Shown here: positions 10,792-24,376 of the stretch, piece after piece | Layout of the letters: every line of letters starts with the position of its first letter | How positions within the stretch are numbered: the first letter of the stretch is position 1 | Source: Ornithodoros turicata | Lineage: Eukaryota > Arthropoda > Arachnida > Ixodida > Argasidae | Direction: 5' to 3' | Length of the DNA stretch: 64,000 nucleotides | Assembly (NCBI RefSeq): GCF_037126465.1 | Contig: NC_088202.1 | Location: 127,052,123-127,116,122, forward strand | Translations under genes and position numbers: made by a program | The notes under the pieces: model-generated | Seen by the model: only the letters and a program-made list of their open reading frames with translations | The model's database searches: none | Told to the model about the DNA's origin: nothing

Positions 10792-10959
10792 AAGTCACTG
10801 GATTGGGGAAAGTAGCCCCATGCTTTCCCTTTCCCGCCTCGACCTTGGAGCAACAATGGCGGCCGCTGCATGTGTTGGTAGGTTACGGCAGCCATTGTTG
10901 TTCCAAAGTCGCGGCGGCAAAGATCAGGAGATGGTGGTATTTTCCCAATTCAGTGACTT
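10792..10959. mobile_element. Small TIR element, 168 bp
   Basis: The outer arms AAGTCACTGGATTGGGGAAA and its near-complement (TTTTCCCAATTCAGTGACTT) enclose a second inverted pair, CCTTGGAGCAACAATGGC against GCCATTGTTGTTCCAAAG. Non-coding; no clear target duplication was seen. Confidence 0.6.
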
Positions 10960-11057
10960 GAGTAGGAACTCGAACTGCAGGCGCCTTTGGGGCAGCCTTA
11001 AGCTTATCTTAGTTTCAGCGTGCGCTGTGCGTAGTTACTTCTAAAGCAATGTATTAA

Positions 11058-11444
11058 AGGGGTTGAGACATGTCATTCTACGTTATCACAGATAAACGTA
11101 GAAGGCAGTTCTTTGCATCGCTGTGAAACTGCATTGAAAGTTTCACAGCGAAGAGTGTAAAATAGGTATCGCGAATACCGAAACTCATACGGCTCTGACG
11201 TCACAACCTTCGCCGCCGCCAGTGAGGCAGCGCACGAGAAGTCACGTGCTTACGACTGCCAATGGGAGTGGACGCAACTCTGAGCTCTGTGACGTCTGCG
11301 CATTGCTCGGAAGTGTGTTCGAGGGCTTGTATCTCGCTAAGTACGACACGTAGTAGAATAATTCTTTTTTCCTCAGTATTCTGCCGTGCAGTACAATGCG
11401 TCCATGATGTAATGAAAAATATCTATAAAAGTGTCCCAACCACT
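11058..11444 (+). mobile_element. TTAA-flanked MITE, copy 1 (387 bp)
   Basis: TTAA flanks both ends (11054-11057, 11445-11448). The terminal repeats are AGGGGTTGAGACA and AGTGGTTGGGACA (read inward). It is collinear with 30644-31042 throughout (GAGGCAGCGCAC, CAACTCTGAGCTCTGT, TACAATGCGTCCATGATGTA). TTAA duplication is typical of piggyBac-type transposition, although the CCC-type piggyBac end is not present. Confidence 0.78.
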
Positions 11445-11533
11445 TTAAGACTTCGTAGCTGTTGTGCGATTTCGTGCCGTTAACCACCCACAGCACATCG
11501 TGTGCACGTATTTCTCTCACCGGATTTCGCTAC

Positions 11534-11690
11534 TTGCGATGAACAACAACAACAACAATAAATGAAGAAGTGATGATGACATGGGATGTTTCCCCGTGGT
11601 AGCCACAGGACACTACCCCACTTCACAGTGGTTAATATAAGAGGATGAAGTATGCTGAGGATGAAACATATCAAATTCTATGCACTATAT
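11534..11690 (-). mobile_element. Retroposon 3' end with (CAA)n tail
   Basis: Plus-strand GAACAACAACAACAACAATAAATGAAG is, on the minus strand, a tail CTTCATTTATTGTTGTTG. Upstream on the minus strand is a unique-looking 3' UTR (GTGGCTACCACGGGGAAAC). A similar tail is at 43357-43383. The 5' boundary is uncertain and I found no convincing target duplication. Confidence 0.42.
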
Positions 11691-12573
11691 AGCATTGTGC
11701 AGATATATTCCGCTGATGGTATAGTGGAAGCTCTATTGTGGTGGCGATCGAGTGCGAGTGTATACTGCATAATAAGTCGTTCTCAACGTCATTTTGTGGC
11801 CCTGTAAAAAAGAAAAACATCTCGCTAAAAGCTCGCTGCTCCAAACTCAGGTCATCATAGAATACAGTGTGGGCGTTCCCTTTATCCGAACAAATCTAAT
11901 TCCACTTTCTGGAAACTCCATTAATCTCAACTGTATCTACGAATTTAATATCTGGTTTAATTAGAATCGATGGCAGTTTCGTAACACGCTATTATGTTCA
12001 AGACTCGGGCTCTCTTGTGCAACGTCGCGAGGTCGTAGTCTCTTTGCTCCCACGTCAAGTTATTTGAGTGGATGTAATTGTTGCACGATCACATTTTATG
12101 CGAGCAGTAGCAGATGAAGTGCAATAGTAAGGCTAATCATGATTCGCTACAGTACCGTTAGTTCAGTGGAACTGCTGGGATACTACTTATTGTATAAAAA
12201 AAGAAAGAAAAACTTTTGGTTGATTGTTAAAACTGCGGTGTATAGCTTTATTTCCGAAGGGGGTTTGCTATTCCGTTACAGTTACCTTTCTGTTATGAAT
12301 GTTGCATTAGCACATGCGCATATGGAACAGCATCAACATCATATGTTGTCCCACATACAGCTGCACTTGGGCACGGTATGGTTCGTTTGCAGAGTGTGTG
12401 CGGGGACACTAATGTCCGAAGTGCGGTATTTTAAGATACACACAAGCTGACGTAGAAATAACAATACTGTGGTCAAGTACGTCCGAGGACACGGTTCGAC
12501 TGAAACGTTACCTCTTTCTGCAATAGATAACAGAAAGGTTGTCAGATGGTATGGTACGTGATACGTATTAAGT
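11691..12573. other. No gene seen
   Basis: A 103-codon plus frame (12139-12450) is of chance-like composition. Confidence 0.55.
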
Positions 12574-12584
12574 TAAATATGGGG

Positions 12585-12686
12585 TGGTGGTGGTACGATG
12601 TTCTAAGGACGAGGAGTGAGGTCTGCCTGCTCAGACAAGGCGGCAAGTTTCACTCCTTTGTGAAAGGAGAAGGGGAGAATGGGGAG
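12585..12686 (-). mobile_element. 102 bp truncated retroposon with 11 bp target duplication
   Basis: TAAATATGGGG at 12574-12584 is repeated exactly at 12687-12697. The insert on the minus strand ends TCGTACCACCACCA, a (CCA)n tail like the one carried by the SINE copy at 28463-28622. It is probably a 3' fragment of the LINE, or of the SINE subfamily, that uses this tail. Confidence 0.75.
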
Positions 12687-12697
12687 TAAATATGGGG

Positions 12698-15600
12698 CAA
12701 GAATGGCGCGCGCCCCACAATCATGCATCACTCGACGGCAACGAAATCACTCAACACGGACAGCGAAACATGCACGGAGCCTGAGAACTCTTTTCTTTTG
12801 CCGGTCCTCGTGTCCTCCGTTGAAAGGGCCCCCGCTTGATGATGCATTACCGCTTATTTTTACACGTGCTTCGTTTCTCGTGGCACAGAGAAAAGATGCA
12901 CAGTGTGTTCCCCTGTTTGACATTGCGTGGTCACCCATACAGAGGCCATGAGAGCGGAGGTATTTCGCTGAAATAGTTTGTGGTACGAGAAAGTTCGGTG
13001 TATGAGAAACTTTGTCAGTGGCAAGCGCGACGAGGAAAACTTTTGCTGGACGCGCGTTATGCATATGAGCGATGTAGCCCTCGTGATGCCTACGGCTTGT
13101 TCTGTGTATAACGTTTGTTTCTCTAGGCATATTGTGCCGACGAAGGCTTTATATGATGAGTGCAGATGGTTCAACGTAATATGTGAACGACCTGAACATT
13201 GATTCTATTACATGAGAGGACTCACGTGGCCTGTCAGTGGCCTTAGCATTTCATTGCACCTCTCTGGAGTCTACCATCGCTGAGGAAATTTTCGACATGA
13301 CAGACTTACACAACTAATACGCATGCCCCGTTAGAGACGAACGAATGGAATTGTCAGAATATAATAAATGGAACACTCAAAATAGCGTTTAAGTCCACGT
13401 GGGACTCGCTCACAAATCAGCCCCGGGGACGTCTGCGTATTATAAATATTTCTGACCTTTCGCAAATATTTCCAAACTCACGCCGAGGGGTGCTCACCAA
13501 AAACGTTCGAGGGAACTTGGCTAATGGACTTTACAAATATCCCTCAGGAGCGCGCAGTCACTTTTAATCTGTCCACTATAGCTAACATGAGATTAGTACA
13601 GATAACACGAAAAGAGCTTGCTGGTTAAACTGTAACATACTTTGCGAAAGCAAAGAAAAACACGGAAGGATACACACGGACAGGAGCTCATGGGACGCCA
13701 GGAGAACTACTAATTAGCACATCAGCACCCCTAGGAGAATATTCATGTGTTGCTTCCTTCTTTCGCGACAAAGCAGGAAAGACTGCAAGCTCGAGGTAGA
13801 AACATCCTAACTTGATTCTAACCTTGTCCAAAGGAGAGGTAGCAAAGTGATCGGTTGATACTTGTGTTTCGGTTCAACGTCATCTCCCCTTCTCACCATT
13901 TCCTGCCGCGCCGTTAGAGAAAGCGCAAACGAAGACACCAGACCGACTCTTGTCATTCTCCCTGGGGAAACGGAGATCAAACAGCGTAATTACAACTAGT
14001 CGGACGCAAAAGTCGGGAACCGCGCAAATCCTAGTCCCCGAGGTGCACGTAGTCGGATTATGCGACAAATTTGGAACCCACCCACGTGTTCGTCCGTTTG
14101 TTTCTGCGTTCATGGCGCACGAGTCTTACGACCGATATGCGCCCACGGTAATGCTTGTGTACCATAGGCATACCGGCACGGGTTAAGTACGCGCGTGCGC
14201 AATTATGCAGGGCAATATGCGGGGGAGCGTTGCCACACGGGGACGCTAAGCCTTACTTGCCCATGATGCAACGTATTAGGTTTCTGACATAACACGTATT
14301 TCATTTACCAATCTAACAGGTGACGAGCGCTGTTGGGGTGGCACGATAAGAGCTGAGCTGATTAATGACGTCGTGTACGTTCCTCTTCATAATGGTCCCA
14401 ATAGGTCACCAGCAATTCCGTGCGGAAATGACGTCAGTGTCCTCGCTTCCGTGTCGAGCGCCTCACAGGTTCCGATACGCAAAGTGCTTTGTGGTGTCCC
14501 AGTAGGTTCTGAAGCAGTATGCGGTGGCTGTTGCGCTGTTGTGAAGGGCTGACTATTACCTTTAGGTCTACAAAGCCCGGTATTGGCACAGCGACGGTAA
14601 TGCTGCGTACTTCTCCTACATATGGACGTATGAAAGAATATGAAACCCACCACGTCAAAAACGAATTTTTTACATTTTGATTTTAACACTTTTTTTTTCA
14701 GCTACTGCTGAAAATCGCTGCTTACACACGTGGCGCACGCTTGTAGTTTGCTTGTTGCGGCAGTTATACTCAATGTTACATTACGTGCGTGCTTACCGTC
14801 GGTAAATTAGCTTATGTACACACAGAGAAAAACACGCTCTATTGGTCAGGTTCTGACAGTCGCGCTTTACCGCTTTCTAAAGACATTTCTAGAGCTAGGC
14901 ACATCCACCTCCAGCACCCATAACGTGCGTCGTTTGCTAGCGTAGACACGCAAGTGGACCCTTTTCCCCATGATTATCAGAAAGTACCCGTCACCTATTT
15001 ACGAGTACACATTTCAACGTTGCATGGCCGAGGAACTTGCCAGGTGGGTATTGTGATGTGACCTAAAACTTATCGGTGAGCAATTTGGCGAATTCAGTAA
15101 CAGTGGAAATTTGGACGAGTCTCGTCGCGACTGTCTGGGTGGTATGCACTCGTAGGTTGTTCAATTACGACAGAGTCATGCGCAATGATATTGCGATGTC
15201 GATACGGGCTAGTATTGCGCGTGGAGGAAATACAACGGTGGAACGAAATTGAGCTATCCGTAGCTAATAATGGTTAGGTCAAATTCTGGTGCATATTGAT
15301 GTCCTGCTATCTTAGTTCATTATATGGAGCTATATTGCTGCACGTAGCCGATGATAAGTTCGTATAGCTACCATACAGAATTGTAGCGAAAGCAGCTGTT
15401 TATTTGAGCGGTCGCCGCTTATAGGGGTGGGCGCCTGTAACGGTGCTTTTCCTGCACAAAACGATGGGCAGCAGCGAGGAGGCGGAGAGGAAGACCTGAA
15501 GAGGAGACTGGAGAGAGCGACAATGTAAGATGGCGGCACGACATGTTACGCGTGTGGGATGGCGTTCGCGGTCAATAAATTCATCCGGTGAGCGTTACAG

Positions 15601-16785
15601 AGTGTTTCATATAAAAAATATCCAGCAGACGAACATGCATGTTCGGGTTGCACGAGTGGGACTGTTTTCATAGTGATATTTCGGAGTAGCAGTTTCAGCA
15701 GCTGCCGATGTCACCACTTGGTCCACCTGCAACATGTAATGGAACTACAGTTTTGTCTCTTTGTCCCTGCGGCACGGCAACAGCGTGGCACAGGCAGCTT
15801 CCGACAGCAATTATCCTGTCCTCATTTCTTTGCGTCACTTTCGGCTTCATAGAAAGTCACCCTAAAAACGAGAAGTTTCATTACTGCCCTCAAGGACGTC
15901 ACGTTCTCACTCACGCGCAGGAAACTCTGCACAACCAATAACAAAAGTTCTCCTCGATGTCTCACGGGTGCTGCTATTTGTTATCATCAGGAAGAGCGCT
16001 CCGAGAAAACCGCGCGTCCTTAAGAGATGTTTAAAAAGAAAGACCGGAAGAAAAAGCCTACAGTACTGTCCCAGAGCACACGTCCGTTACCCTTTCCGTT
16101 CGAGGTACTTTTTCTTTTTTATTTTGTACCATTTTGTGTGTAATGCAGTTTCCTTTATCTTCCTCTGGACGGGGGTCTTTCACCTTATTTCTCCCTTCCG
16201 CTTGTTACTTATTTATCGTTCTCGCTCTTTGTCGATGCACCTTCTTCTTCACCGGATCTCTGCTTCTTCTTCGCCCTTTGTTTGAGACATCTGGTGGAAC
16301 AAAACTAAACGGAATTCAATCTGAGCCAGCCGATAGCTGCGGGCGGTTGCGCCTGCTCTGTGTGAACGGATCCCTGTTAACTCCGAGACGCATGTTTCCC
16401 TCGGGGTATCTGGAAATGATGTTCCCCAGAGGGCGCCCCCTTTGCACCTTGTCTATGTATTGCTGCATTGTTCTGCCTCTTTGTTTATCTATGCGACTGC
16501 TTTGTTCCGTGTAGTTCTTCTACGTAAAATTGATTAGGTTACCTAGGTGCTGTAGAAACTCGACTAAAGATTATTTTAAAAAAAATATTACGTATCGGTA
16601 ACGGGTTGAAGCAAAACAGATATCAGTGCTGAGTGAAAGGGCACATAGATATAATACGTGACTGGCTGTGGCGCGGCGCGTGCCAATGATCGCGCTTTAA
16701 GGCGAGATGTCTATCATGGAGGAAAAGTTCAACCAGATGCCTCTAGAGCGCGACGCAGGAATGACCTTCTGCATTACTCAGCTTT
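12698..16785. other. About 4 kb without recognised features
   Basis: Frames up to 127 codons (12747-13130) lack family motifs. 15598-15640 has AGAGTGTTTCATATAAA, like the ACAGGGTGTTTC ends of MITEs, but no second end was found. A CT-rich tract lies at 16100-16270. Confidence 0.5.
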
Positions 16786-16932
16786 AGTATATCGTACGCT
16801 GTCGCCATTGGGTACGTAAAGGATAGCGTGGTGGTTCTGCGCAATGCGCAAAGCTCTGTTTATGCATTGCGCGTGCGCAGAAGCACCAACGCTATCCCCT
16901 ACGTACGCAAAGGCGACAGCGCACGATATACT
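16786..16932. mobile_element. Palindromic MITE, 147 bp
   Basis: The arms of about 65 bases are AGTATATCGTACGCTGTCGC and, complemented from the right, AGTATATCGTGCGCTGTCGC. They continue through GGTACGTAAAGGATAGCGT against CGTACGTAGGGGATAGCGT, with a short GC-rich loop. Non-coding; it would form a near-continuous hairpin if transcribed. Confidence 0.75.
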
Positions 16933-19900
16933 GAAACTACCTATTAATGGCTGCCATCACTTGCGAAGGCAGCTAAACAGTAGTACTTGATTACTGAAAT
17001 CGCTTAATAATCGTATTATGTCGATAGCTCGCTGTTATCAGCATCGATGGTCCTATACGGCGCAGATAGCGGTGTTGATGCAGCGACGTCCTTTTGCCAC
17101 GAAGTCTCCCCAGCTGCCTCGGCCTTTGTGTTGCAGTGGCGAAACGATCAGCTAAAAAGTGGAATAACACGTGCGCTAGACGTCGGCTGCAGGTATCCCT
17201 GTGCTCCTCCTAACAGCTCTAAAGATCGTCAGAAAGAAGCATTTTGCCTACACTGAACAGTGCCGACCAATACAGTTGAATTGGCAGGCCGCTCTCTTTG
17301 ACAACACTGTCATTTCGTAATAGACGTAAAACGTGAGTGGAAACGCTCATCACCCCCTCGGTGCCTAAACTCAAGCGACGTCCCCTTGTGCAGCACCCCG
17401 CACTTGGCACGTATCACCTAACAGAAGCTTGGTTGGCGTGGTGGAACAAAAAAAAAAAAAAAAGACAGAGCGGCTTCCTACAGGAGCAAGGACTACGACG
17501 GCGGTATCCGGCAGTGGAACAGATCGTAAAATTCTGGGACGCCGCGTCCGTGGGCACGCACGAGAGCAATCGTTGCGGACGGAGGTTTGTGACCACATAT
17601 AAACTCTACAGCGGCCTCACGTAGATAGAGAAGGAGCGAGAGCCTTTCGAATTTCTCAGGCGCCATTTGCTCCTTGGAGCGTGCGTCGAAAGACACTTGC
17701 GAGAAATGGGACTTCCGCTGGGATGATCGCCTTGATTTGTTGAGATCGCGCCAGAGAAGAGAAGACGCTCTTTCGCGACAGTTCATTCTTGTGCCGTTTA
17801 TGAAGTGTTTGCTGTGCTCCATGTTTAGTTTAGGGGACTCTGAAACGACACGCCCAACTGCGGTTGGAGCGAATACTGGTGAATGAATATAGTTAAATAC
17901 TAGCCACATATTCCTTGATGGTTTGGGCAATCACGTGAACACCTGCTGTGGTTAATTCCTGCCGACAGTGCATATTCGACGAGCTCGATATTAAAGTGTC
18001 GGATGATGTCGTGCAGGTATGTTGCCGACTGAGATCATGTGAAATTTGCGTACGTCAGCTGCTCGTGCGTTTCAAACTGTATTGTCCTTTTGTTTATGCT
18101 ATATTGTCCTTCCCTCCATCCACATTATGCGTTAAGTTCAAAAAGCATAATCGTCGCACATCATACTGATCACTAGGAGGACCTCCGTTCATAACCCTCG
18201 CTACTATAGTGACGATGCTCTCACCCCTGTTCCCTCCTTCCTCATAAATGTGCGCGCATCGCATGACCGTAAATAATGCAAGGGTCCCGTTAAAATACTT
18301 CGCATCAAGAATGTAGGGGCCCGCTTTTTCTTTCGCAGCAGGCTTGGATGCAACTCATGGGAGGAACCGAAGTCGTTTACCAGAACCATTTTCTTTCCTG
18401 CTGATATTTTCGTGCGCGCGTGAGTTTTCAGCGCGTCATAAAATGTTGAGGGTATGCGCACGGGCTTGGTTAATCCTTCACTTTACTTTATACTCTAGTT
18501 ACATATTTATATTTACCGACAGTGAATTAGAACTGCGCCGCGCTTTAGTAGGCGCATCAGTACCCAAGGAGTCGCGTGTAACGTATTAATGCTTGTGAAT
18601 TATTCCTTATTTAGAACGCTTGCCCACACAAAACTCTACATAAGGAATGAGTGAGGGGAACGTCGAAGAAATACATAGTGAATGCTCAGTGCCACGTTCG
18701 GCGGGCAAATAAAATTAATATTATTTGTCGTCTGTAATTGCAGAAATAACAAATCGTTAATTTGGACGTATGGTTGTGTTACCTTGAAGAAAATTGATAG
18801 CAGCTAATTTAGTGGTGCTTATTAACAGCAGCAATTAGTAAAACAAAAAAAGAAAAACGAAAAGAAATCCGCAAACAAGGGTGTGCATACCTGATCCTGA
18901 ACTAATGTTTCTCAATCACTCTCATTATTATTGTTTTTTTTTTCTAAAGTGAAAATTTCCGGCTTTCATTTATTGTCCGGCCTGATAAAGCATCTAAAGA
19001 ATCACGCAATTAAAAACGCTAAAACCAGCATGCGGCTTACGAACAGTCTCACGTCGACGTTCTACAGGGAGATCTAAAGAATGTTTAACACACACCGAGT
19101 AGCACTGCAAAGGCGATCCTCCATGAGCACCGCCTAGAACACAGGGACACACACGGGAGGCCCAAGGAAAAAAAAAAAACATTAAAAAAGAACGCTCCAG
19201 GAAAGAAAGAAAAATAACGGCCAAGCGCAATTTATGATTTTGTCCTTTCCCGAGACTACGCTGCACTCGTGGATGTGCACGAAACGTGGTTATGAAGGAG
19301 GAGCCACGATATATTCACAGTGAACGAAAAATAAGAGGGCGCTGTCATCCTCAAAGAATGACGGCGTCACGAAGGGGCAATAACGTATTCAAATAGGGAC
19401 CAGCCTTCTCATCTGCATATGATAGTGTCGAGCAGAACCGAGGCAACGAACAAGTGTCGGATACACCCTCGTTCCTTTGGAGCATTTTTCTTTCCTCATT
19501 CTGAGCACTTTTGCAGGCCGACACTTTTTCGAGTGCTTCCCGTCCAATAGTTACAAGACATGCGCTTTCCCCTTCTTTTTCGCCTTTCGCCGCAGAGCCC
19601 GTTAACTGCGTTTATGCGTCTCCCCGAGCTCGTCTGAGGGAATGAGTTTTCCTTCGTGGTGCCGCAGAATTAGAGCAAAGCCAGTAACGTTCCGCGTCTT
19701 CCGCAATTATTTCAAGCCGGAATGAAATTATCGAAGAGCGCTCTTTCGCACAATTAAGGGGGAAGCCTTGAAGGAGACGTCCGTGACAATCACACATGTC
19801 ACATTGCTCAAGAATGTGCCTTGAGAAATGCGCGCGTGTTGCTCTTGATTTGGTCCGCCATGAAAGAAATTGGACTCTTAGCGGAAAAGAAACTGAGATG

Positions 19901-20259
19901 TGACTAATTAAACTTCTCGCGATAAGGCACTTGAAAAGGAAGAAACACTCGGGTCATGATTAATCGTAGCGAGGAGAAAGACCCGTAAGGACACGTTCCT
20001 CTGCTCCCCTTGTTACTGTGGGCGGTATTTCGAAGGATCGTTACGAAACAGTTCCTTTGGTTGTGTCGCGGTGGCAGCGACCTGATTTGGGTGTTCACCA
20101 TTCCGGTTATCTTTATGGCGCGTATACTCCTACCAGATATTTTGTTTGTCTCGCGACACCGTACGAGCCATTAGAAGTTTAATAAGCAAGTTTTCCTACT
20201 AAAAGCTATCCGTCGTAGTGTATGTCGATGCAGATTTGTATTCGTATTCTGGTGAGTGC
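16933..20259. other. About 3.3 kb without recognised features
   Basis: An A15-type run at 17449-17463 after GGCGTGGTGGAAC might be a retroposon tail. The overlapping frames at 17337-17930 are not recognisable. Confidence 0.5.
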
Positions 20260-20398
20260 TAGTAGACCGTTGAAAACGTGGCCTCCGAAGTACCGTACCT
20301 ACCGCACCCAATCACAGGATGAGATTCTGAGTAGTGCATACTGTCATTGGTTCCGGTAGATACGTTAGCTTCACGGTTACGTTATCAACGGTCTTCTA
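20260..20398. mobile_element. Small TIR element, 139 bp
   Basis: TAGTAGACCGTTGAAAACGT at the left faces ACGTTATCAACGGTCTTCTA at the right. Inner blocks ACCTACCGCACCCAAT and ATTGGTTCCGGTAGATACG are also complementary. The same blocks form the arms of 32936-33219. Confidence 0.6.
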
Positions 20399-20962
20399 AC
20401 GCTCTGTACTAACAAATCTCCATCTAATTTTTTTTTTCTTCCAAATTTAAATTACTCTCCACTAAAGAGGTACTTTTCTATGACCCTCTCTAATGGCTAC
20501 GGTTAAGTTGGCGTCAAACGTGTTGCATTCCAGTATAATTGGAAAGAATAACCGTTTCAGTAACCGTGTAAAAAAAATAAAATAAAAATTTGTAGGATAA
20601 TCGCGCTGCGGACAAATATGCGACGAACGACATTTATCTCTAGGAAACTTTTGCCACGCACTGAAAGTAATTTTACCAAATATCACTTGAAAGCAATTCA
20701 GTTCCTTGGATTCGACTCATAATCTTCCCGAGTCAACGCAACATCATTTTTTGTTCTTCGTATGACACTTCTCAGTTCTTCTCAGTTTATGTATGAAGCC
20801 CCGTCAGCAGAAAACGAATCACCCACCCATTCCTGTTTCCTTCTCACTCTTATTTCAGATAACTGGATAGTTGCAAATCTTGCTTCCGTTATCAGCCAAA
20901 GCAGCGGAAAGAAAACTGGAGGGTTCAGAACTGCCATTTGGGCCCGTTGGTGAATGGCTGAA

Positions 20963-21058
20963 TTCATGATTAAAAGCGCTAAAAACGTATAAACAGCCCT
21001 CTGTGGTGTGTCGTCCATGTGATCGACCCTGCTTGTTTTTAGCGTTTTTAATCATGAA
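20963..21058. repeat. Hairpin, about 24 bp arms
   Basis: TTCATGATTAAAAGCGCTAA at the left and its complement (AGCGTTTTTAATCATGAA) at the right enclose about 46 bases. AACTGGAGGG occurs just outside on both sides as a direct repeat (about 20914 and 21063). Origin unclear. Confidence 0.55.
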
Positions 21059-24000
21059 CGGAAACTGGAGGGGCAGGTTAATGTCATGGCACGGGACCTC
21101 GTCAGGACTATGACCCCTTATCCCCTAGTCCATCAGTGTAGTGACGTGAATAAATTCAATTCAATGTCCTCCTCGCCCTCCTGATATCGTTTTTTGACGC
21201 AAAACTAAAGGCGACCAACAGTTTGCGTGTCTCCAAACGACATTTTTCGTAACTTCTTTTTAACTTTTTTGGGAGTAAATCTGAGATGCGTTTTCTGTTG
21301 CTGGCAATAAAAAAAATAAGAAATAAAAAGTAAAGCACCTCAAGTAAATTAAATTTTCTCTGAATTAAAATTTGATTAATTTACATGTAGTACAGCTTTC
21401 TTCAATGGTCAGATTACCTGGATAACGACGGACACCCCCGTAACGCGAGTGGGATAGTCGACACAGTCTCTCCCTCTATTTCTGCTAAGTGCCGCTAGGG
21501 TGTCACTCGTGCCGCTTCGCAGGACGAAGCTGCATTTCGGTACGTCGCAAAAGCTCCTGACCGATAAATGTTGTTGATTACGTATTTTTCCGTAGCATAC
21601 TTTTCCCGTGACATTTTTATTTATTTATTTTTTGGCATGGCTGCTGAAACACTCTGTATAAAAGCTAAGGTATCCATATTTTTCTTTCATCAGCAGCCTG
21701 GCAGTATAAAAGCGAGAAATATGTTGAGGGCTCATTAAGGGAATGTAGGGTGGTGCACTACAGACACAGATTTATGCATACAAAGAAGGTAAAGTGACGC
21801 GCCCAACAAAGCATTTTTGAACCGATGAGCAAATTCATACATTGCAGACTGCATCTTTCGGTTTATACGAAAATATGTAAAGTGGTGGATAGCGTGGCGC
21901 ATCCTACTTGTGCTACGAAACGAGAAGCACCCACGAGGAAATAATAAACAATTATAACAACGAGATAAAGCAAAAGGACATCCCTTCGTAAGCACTCATT
22001 ATCCTAACACTATACCTGCGTTACGCGGAAAAAGATAATTGCGAACTTGGTTTCGGTTTCTGCTTCACCTTTGACTTACCCCGTGCCGCATTAACATATT
22101 TCTCCCACATATAAAAACAGTCATGCTCCTCGAAAATACGGCGAGCGGGCATAAGAAGAAATCTAAGGATATAGCAGCTATTCTCTAGGCGATTTGTTCC
22201 ATAAATAGCCATTGTAATTGGGTCTTTTCTTCGATGTTACTGCCGCACTCTGCGCGCAAAACAAACAAGGCAACAGTAAAAAAATGTGCGAACAAAGATT
22301 ATTCCGCGCAATGTAAACCTAATTGTGCAAAGTAGTGGGGAGGAAATTGCCGTTCCTCGCGTATTTTTGTATCCGAGCGCCTGAGTGTTTAGCATTTAAA
22401 TTGGATTAAACCCCCTTCGATGTGCACGCTGTTTTTCAGTCTGCGGTGCAGACGAACCGATTTGGAACGTTTTCTTAATTCCCTTCGCGCCGCTGTATCC
22501 TCGGAGATCTTAATTTTGCGCAAGAGTTTGTGCAGCATGTTTACGTAGTGTTGTTGCACGTAACGCAGCATTTAATATAAGTTTCGTGCATTCTGACACG
22601 TTTAGCGTTATTAAAACGGTGGAGATTTAATGGATGACTTAAGATTCTTCGTAATCCTCGGCTTATCCTGTGGAAGTCAGATTAGCAGAAATCAGAACAT
22701 AATCAGTGGTGGCGCGAACCGCAGATCGGTGACACATGCTGTCACGTCATCCTACAACTTATTATTTGCCTTAGCGCCGGATTGCGATTAGAGGACGCGG
22801 AAATCTGCTCATTAGAACTGCGAATGCAGGCACGTCACCGGCCAGGAAATGAATGCTGGTGACAAGACTATGTGACTATGACGACGGCTTCATGCTCAGC
22901 ACGGGGTTCCGGGTACCAGGCCCGTATAAATCATAACTAAGCGGTGCAAGAAATAGAAAAGAAGAAAGAGAGAGAGAGAGAAAGGGGACAAGAGGAACAC
23001 TTTGTGACACCAAGGGAAATAAGATTTGTCTGTTTGTGGAAATAACCTCAATGACAGCGCATGTCCTTTCGTGTACTGGATAAGGAGAGAGGTAATTATA
23101 AAAAAAAAGCGAAGTCCTTCTTTCTCTCGTTTTTCCTACGCAGATGGGCGGCACAGACGCTGTGAGAAAACGCAGCGTTCTTCTGCTCCGCGTGTACTGG
23201 TATTTTTTAGATAGCGCGTATTAAATGCATGGCTTCGCGTACAAATATCAGAGATTGTGTAGGTGCGCGTATGAGAGCAGACTTATGAAAGCCCATACCG
23301 TGGGTTCTTAAAAAATGCGTGTACACCGTATAGCTCTGCTTTTAGTCAAACATGCGATGCAGCAATCCAGCAGGCGCATAAACTAGGTCCGCATAGACAA
23401 GAAGAGGGTGATTAAAGAAGTTTCAAGCTGATCGACTGCGAAATATCAGATTGTTGGGTTTTGAACCCATAGTCCGGTACTTTTTTCTTTTTTTTTCTGG
23501 GAGTTGTAAGGGACATTATGCATGCTAAGATGACCGCATTAACAACAACAGCAGCTTTATTTTAGTGGTGTGAATGGGACGATAATGGCCCTAAGAATTT
23601 AATCAGATTACCTTGGCGCCCTCAACATCATGGAATGGTACATTCAACTGTCGCTAGCCTTACATCATTCACAAGCACACGCACAAGTAAATTACATCTA
23701 CGCTGTGAAGCAAACCATACGTTTTATAATAAACAGAGGGACGTGGCTATCGCGTTGCATTCTGCATATTTTGCCTCCGGACTTTACACGCCAGTTCTTT
23801 ACTTAAAAAGCCACACTGGACACGTCCCACTAACTTTCGCTGCAGCGGCTCCATCACACTCCTGCCGGCCTCATTTTAAGTCAATGTTCTTCGGCTACAC
23901 ACGTTCTCAAGCAAGCGCGCACAATCTTCGTAACTACAGCTTCGGCTGCAAACCGTTGCGAGGCGCAGCAACACTTTACTGCACATGTTAAACTCAACGA

Positions 24001-24368
24001 CTCGTGAAGCATTTTACGCAGCTGGGGCTGAGGTTCTCCACCCAAAGTGTCGAATGGAGTACGTCACCTGCAGCGACTGTACCAGTGTGAGGGCTGGTGT
24101 GCACATAAATAACCGCGCAGGGGGTGTTTAGAAGTACGGTGAAAAGCCATGCACGGTGATGGGAACTGGTAAATGATCACCTATTTGTGGGCGCTTGTGT
24201 TCCTAAACTTCGTACGTTACGGCATGGTATCATCAATTCACGGAAGTCAGCAGCTTCGACTTTTTAAATGGAGTGGCGTCAGGAGCAGCAAGAGGGCACC
24301 CGCGGGCGCGACGAGTATCAGCGATGGCAGGTGAGTGCCTCAGAGATTGTCGCGTTTTGACGGGAGGG
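21059..24368. other. About 3.3 kb, no gene; possible element ends
   Basis: 21061-21160 ends GTGAATAAATTCAATTCAA, a form seen at 3' ends of retroelements. 21640-21662 (CTGAAACACTCTGTATA) looks like a MITE terminus without partner. A CAACAACAGCAGC tail lies at 23542-23554. Confidence 0.45.
22967..22980. repeat. (GA)n microsatellite
   Basis: Short GA repeat. Similar tracts occur at 36978-36995, 27632-27643 and 43337-43346. Confidence 0.8.
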
Positions 24369-24376
24369 TTCATAAT

